7,979 nt of DNA from Acidimicrobiales bacterium (GTDB taxonomy: Bacteria > Actinomycetota > Acidimicrobiia > Acidimicrobiales > JANYDT01). The position numbers and the translations under genes are program-made. How positions within the stretch are numbered: position 1 is the first letter of the stretch; each line of letters opens with the position of its first letter. A model generated the notes under the pieces. The model saw only the letters and a program-made list of their open reading frames with translations, searched no databases and was not told the origin of the DNA. Location of the stretch: positions 1 through 7,979 of the forward strand of contig JANYHQ010000059.1 in NCBI GenBank assembly GCA_025358985.1. The letters are read 5' to 3'. Positions 6,379 to 7,979 of the stretch are shown here, piece after piece.

Positions 6379-6662
6379 ACTCGGACGAGGTCCAGGTGCG
6401 TGGCGGTATGGCGCACCGGGTGGCGCTGGATCTCTTGGATCTTGACCCGCTGGCTGACCCCATCGAGCACCAGGTTGAACTCCAGGCCCCGCTTGGACAC
6501 GTCATTGAACGTGTTGCGTACTTCACGGTGATCAAGCACGATCGACACCGGGTCGCCCTTGCCGTAGATGACGCCAGGCAGCTTGCCCGTGGTGCGCAGG
6601 CGGCCGGTGGGGCGACTGCCGGTGAGGGGGCGCAGCTGAGCGGTGATGGTGATGTCGGCCAT
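6375..6662 (-). CDS. rplY: 50S ribosomal protein bL25, short single-domain form
   Basis: A 95-residue bL25, the 5S-rRNA-binding protein of the large ribosomal subunit. Recognisable features are the Arg/Gly-rich start (RPLTGSRPTGRLRTTGKLPG, 11-30), VIYGKGDP (31-38), the RNTFNDV segment and the closing IQRHPVRHTATHLDLVRV (78-95), which lines up with the QRHP...H.DFVR end of E. coli L25. E. coli L25 is about this long, whereas many actinobacteria carry the CTC form of about 200 residues with an extra C-terminal domain; that domain is absent here. The start is ATG 6660-6662, with GAGGAA 10 bases upstream. The TGA at 6375-6377 overlaps the proposed pth start. The prs-rplY-pth order matches actinobacterial chromosomes I know. 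Confidence 0.93.
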   Translation of the reverse strand: MADITITAQLRPLTGSRPTGRLRTTGKLPGVIYGKGDPVSIVLDHREVRNTFNDVSKRGLEFNLVLDGVSQRVKIQEIQRHPVRHTATHLDLVRV

Positions 6663-6799
6663 GATGGAGAGGTTCCTCTGTCGAGTGCACGTGCGCCATA
6701 CCTAGCGCAGTCGGTCTGAGAGGTTACCCGGCCCAGCGAACCCCGCCGAACGCCCACCCGGGCCTGCGCCCTAGCTCTGCCTGATTACGGGCCTGCGCC
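6663..6799. other. Longest intergenic gap, between prs and rplY
   Basis: These 137 bases hold the rplY ribosome binding site (GAGGAA, 6673-6678), one full copy and most of the second copy of a 21-base direct repeat, and a GC-rich stretch at about 6726-6765. No open frame with a ribosome binding site and no T-run terminator is visible. On the minus strand, TAGGTA followed by TGG near 6695-6704 could be a -10 element for rplY-pth. The -35 position is poor, so I do not call a promoter. Confidence 0.6.
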
Positions 6800-6808
6800 C
6801 TAGCTCTG
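6759..6808. repeat. 21-base perfect direct repeat spanning the prs stop codon
   Basis: Positions 6759-6779 and 6788-6808 are identical over 21 bases, separated by 8 bases (period 29). Each begins cgggcctgcg and ends agctctg. The right-hand copy contains the last codons and TAG of prs (6800-6802); the left-hand copy lies in the 3' untranslated region and repeats the in-frame stop sequence. It most simply looks like a local tandem duplication. Each copy can form a 4-base GGGC/GCCC stem on the minus strand, too weak alone for a terminator. Confidence 0.95.
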
Positions 6809-7771
6809 GTTCTCGCCGCCGAAGATCTCGCTCACCGACGCATCCCCGAACACGGCGTTGATGGCGTGGGCCAGGATGGGGGCGGCCGACAGCACCTCGA
6901 TCTTGTCGATCTGCTTCTCCGGGGGCAGCGGAATGGTGTTGGTGATGATCACGCGAGTGAACACCGAGTTCTTGATCCGATCGATGGCCGGCCCCGACAG
7001 CACACCGTGGGTAGCGGCGGCAATGACCTCCGACGCCCCCCGGCGCCGCAGCAGATCGGCGGCCGCACAGATGGTGCCAGCGGTGTCGATCATGTCGTCC
7101 ACCACCACGCAGAATCGCCCGGCCACATCACCCATGATGTCGAGCGCCTCCACCGTGTTGACCTTCGACGTGGAGCGACGCTTGTAGATGGACGCCACGT
7201 CAGCATCGAGATGCTTGGCAAAACGCTCCGCCGATTTCACCCGACCAGAATCCGGCGACACCACCACTGCGTTGGGCGGCACGATGGTCCGCAGATGATC
7301 CACCAACACCGGAATGGCGGTGAGGTGATCCACGGGGATGTCGAAGAATCCCTGGATCTGCCCGGAGTGCAAGTCGATGGACACCACCCTGTCAGCACCG
7401 GCCACCGTGAGCATGTCGGCCAACAACTTGGCAGTGATGGGCTCGCGTCCGGCCGCCTTGCGATCTTGACGGGCATATCCGTAGAACGGCACCACCGCAG
7501 TGATGCGCTTGGCCGACGCCCGCTTGGCCGCATCGATCATGATGAGTTGCTCCACGATGGCATCGTTCACCGGGTAGGCGTGGGTTTGCAGGATGAACAC
7601 GTCGCAGCCGCGGATGGACTCGCCGAACGCGCAGCGAATTTCCCCGTTGGCAAAATCCACCAGATTGGGATTACCCAACTTCACGCCCAGATGCTCGGCC
7701 ACCTCCACGGCCAACTCGCCATTGGTACGCCCCGCGTACAGCGCCAACTTCTTGGTGGGTGCCATCTCCAT
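6800..7771 (-). CDS. prs: Ribose-phosphate pyrophosphokinase (PRPP synthetase)
   Basis: This 323-residue cytoplasmic enzyme makes PRPP from ribose 5-phosphate and ATP, the precursor for purines, pyrimidines, NAD, histidine and tryptophan. It is a normal-length class I enzyme. Visible features are FANGEI (40-45) near the ATP site, VPFYGYARQDRK (94-105), DLHSGQIQGFF (133-143) with the metal-binding His135, the flexible catalytic loop YKRRS with Lys197 and Arg199, and the PRPP loop VVVDDMIDTAGT (222-233). I chose ATG 7769-7771, with GGGAGG 9 bases upstream; ATG 7763-7765 is a second possibility. The frame is open to 7903, but that extension would overlap the GlmU-like gene. It lies 94 bases downstream of the GlmU-like gene on the same strand. 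Its stop codon lies inside a 21-base direct repeat. Confidence 0.97.
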   Translation of the reverse strand: MEMAPTKKLALYAGRTNGELAVEVAEHLGVKLGNPNLVDFANGEIRCAFGESIRGCDVFILQTHAYPVNDAIVEQLIMIDAAKRASAKRITAVVPFYGYARQDRKAAGREPITAKLLADMLTVAGADRVVSIDLHSGQIQGFFDIPVDHLTAIPVLVDHLRTIVPPNAVVVSPDSGRVKSAERFAKHLDADVASIYKRRSTSKVNTVEALDIMGDVAGRFCVVVDDMIDTAGTICAAADLLRRRGASEVIAAATHGVLSGPAIDRIKNSVFTRVIITNTIPLPPEKQIDKIEVLSAAPILAHAINAVFGDASVSEIFGGENQS

Positions 7772-7780
7772 CTGCGACTG

Positions 7781-7786
7781 CCTCCC
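7781..7786 (-). promoter_or_regulatory. Ribosome binding site of prs
   Basis: GGGAGG on the minus strand, 9 bases before ATG 7769-7771. It rules against the longer frame that opens at 7903. Confidence 0.7.
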
Positions 7787-7792
7787 GAGCTG

Positions 7793-7811
7793 ATCGAGTG
7801 CCCCACTCGAT
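7793..7811 (-). promoter_or_regulatory. Perfect 8-base-pair hairpin just upstream of the prs ribosome binding site
   Basis: On the minus strand ATCGAGTG, a 3-base loop GGG and CACTCGAT form an uninterrupted 8-base stem, ending 6 bases before GGGAGG. No T-run follows, so an intrinsic terminator for the upstream gene is unlikely. It could be a 5' stabilising or processing stem, an operator dyad or a translational control structure for prs. Confidence 0.5.
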
Positions 7812-7865
7812 GCACCCATGAGGTTAGCCAGGTTCTGAAGGGGGTTTCTCAGTGGGCCCTGAAAA

Positions 7866-7979
7866 TCAGTGAGCCCGGAAGAAGGGCCCGGTACGCACCC
7901 CATCGGCTACGCGGCTGCCGGGCTCCAACGAGGCAAACGGTCCCACCACGGCGCCTGCTCCGATGACCGCAGAGCGTCC
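7866..7979 (-). CDS. glmU: C-terminal end of a GlmU-like left-handed beta-helix protein, 5' partial
   Basis: The last 37 residues of a gene entering from the right edge. They show hexapeptide-repeat spacing: AVIGAGAVVGPFASLEPGSRVADGV, then TGPFFRAH and TGA at 7866-7868. The run VGPFASLEPG is very like the beginning of the acetyltransferase domain of GlmU (VGP.A.LRPG), and glmU is the usual gene upstream of prs in actinobacteria. GlmU makes UDP-N-acetylglucosamine for peptidoglycan. In full GlmU this motif is followed by more than 100 residues of beta-helix and the acetyl-CoA-binding end; here the protein stops about 20 residues later. It may be a naturally short, uridylyltransferase-only or shortened-helix version, a truncated gene, or another nucleotidyltransferase with a short helix. 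The N-terminal part is outside the window. Confidence 0.75.
   Translation of the reverse strand, partial: GRSAVIGAGAVVGPFASLEPGSRVADGVRTGPFFRAH

Noticed and set aside
6338..6757. A 139-codon minus-strand open frame over rplY
   Set aside because: Ser/Arg/Pro-rich frame-shifted reading of rplY; the rplY frame has clear family motifs.
7849..7871. Repeated tcagtg (7849-7854 and 7866-7871) around a GGGCCC palindrome after the GlmU-like stop
   Set aside because: Six-base repeats at this spacing are expected by chance, and no stem is stable enough to call a terminator.
6866..7966. A 366-codon open frame on the plus strand
   Set aside because: It is the shadow of prs on the opposite strand. Its translation is rich in His, Arg and Gly with no family motif, and prs is unmistakable.
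1..7979. Search for CRISPR arrays, tRNA or rRNA genes, insertion-sequence ends, phage genes, and toxin-antitoxin or defence genes
   Set aside because: No repeat-spacer pattern, RNA gene signature, transposase motif or defence-type protein is visible. Nearly all of the window is accounted for by metabolism, translation and transport genes.

Overview
The window looks like ordinary chromosome from a moderately GC-rich actinobacterium. An Acidimicrobiia (Ilumatobacter-like) host is my best guess. It rests on the glmU-prs-rplY-pth gene order, known for example from Mycobacterium tuberculosis, and on the Ala/Thr-rich tails of the lipoprotein and the secreted protein. Ten of the eleven genes lie on the minus strand and are tightly packed. 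Only the gene fragment at the left edge is on the plus strand. No gap reaches 300 bases; the longest, 6663-6799, is 137 bases.

Right part, read on the minus strand from 7979 down to 5767: the 3' end of a GlmU-like hexapeptide-repeat protein (7866-7979), ribose-phosphate pyrophosphokinase prs (6800-7771), ribosomal protein bL25 rplY (6375-6662) and peptidyl-tRNA hydrolase pth (5767-6378). This is a housekeeping block for cell-wall precursor synthesis, PRPP supply and translation. Its details are less routine. The GlmU-like protein ends before a full acetyltransferase domain. A perfect hairpin lies just upstream of the prs ribosome binding site. A 21-base direct repeat covers the prs stop codon. 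pth seems to begin at a CTG that overlaps the rplY stop.

Middle: a secreted protein of unknown function (4903-5694) with a signal peptide, a Thr/Pro-rich linker and a short basic two-cysteine tail. Below it lies a complete polyamine-type ABC transporter operon (4819 down to 800): ATPase, substrate-binding lipoprotein, then two permeases. The binding protein resembles E. coli YdcS more than PotD, so the operon is best read as a YdcSTUV-like putrescine-type importer with the ATPase gene placed first.

Left part: a Dps/ferritin-like protein (207-755) follows the transporter 44 bases downstream on the same strand, so it could be read through from it. Its N-terminal tail is built from a four-copy 12-base tandem repeat. 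It converges, with a 4-base overlap, on the 3' end of a probable CbtA-type membrane protein (1-210, plus strand).

I found no mobile element, CRISPR array, RNA gene, phage gene or clear new multi-gene system. The observations worth a second look are small-scale: start-codon usage, repeats, hairpins and domain truncation.
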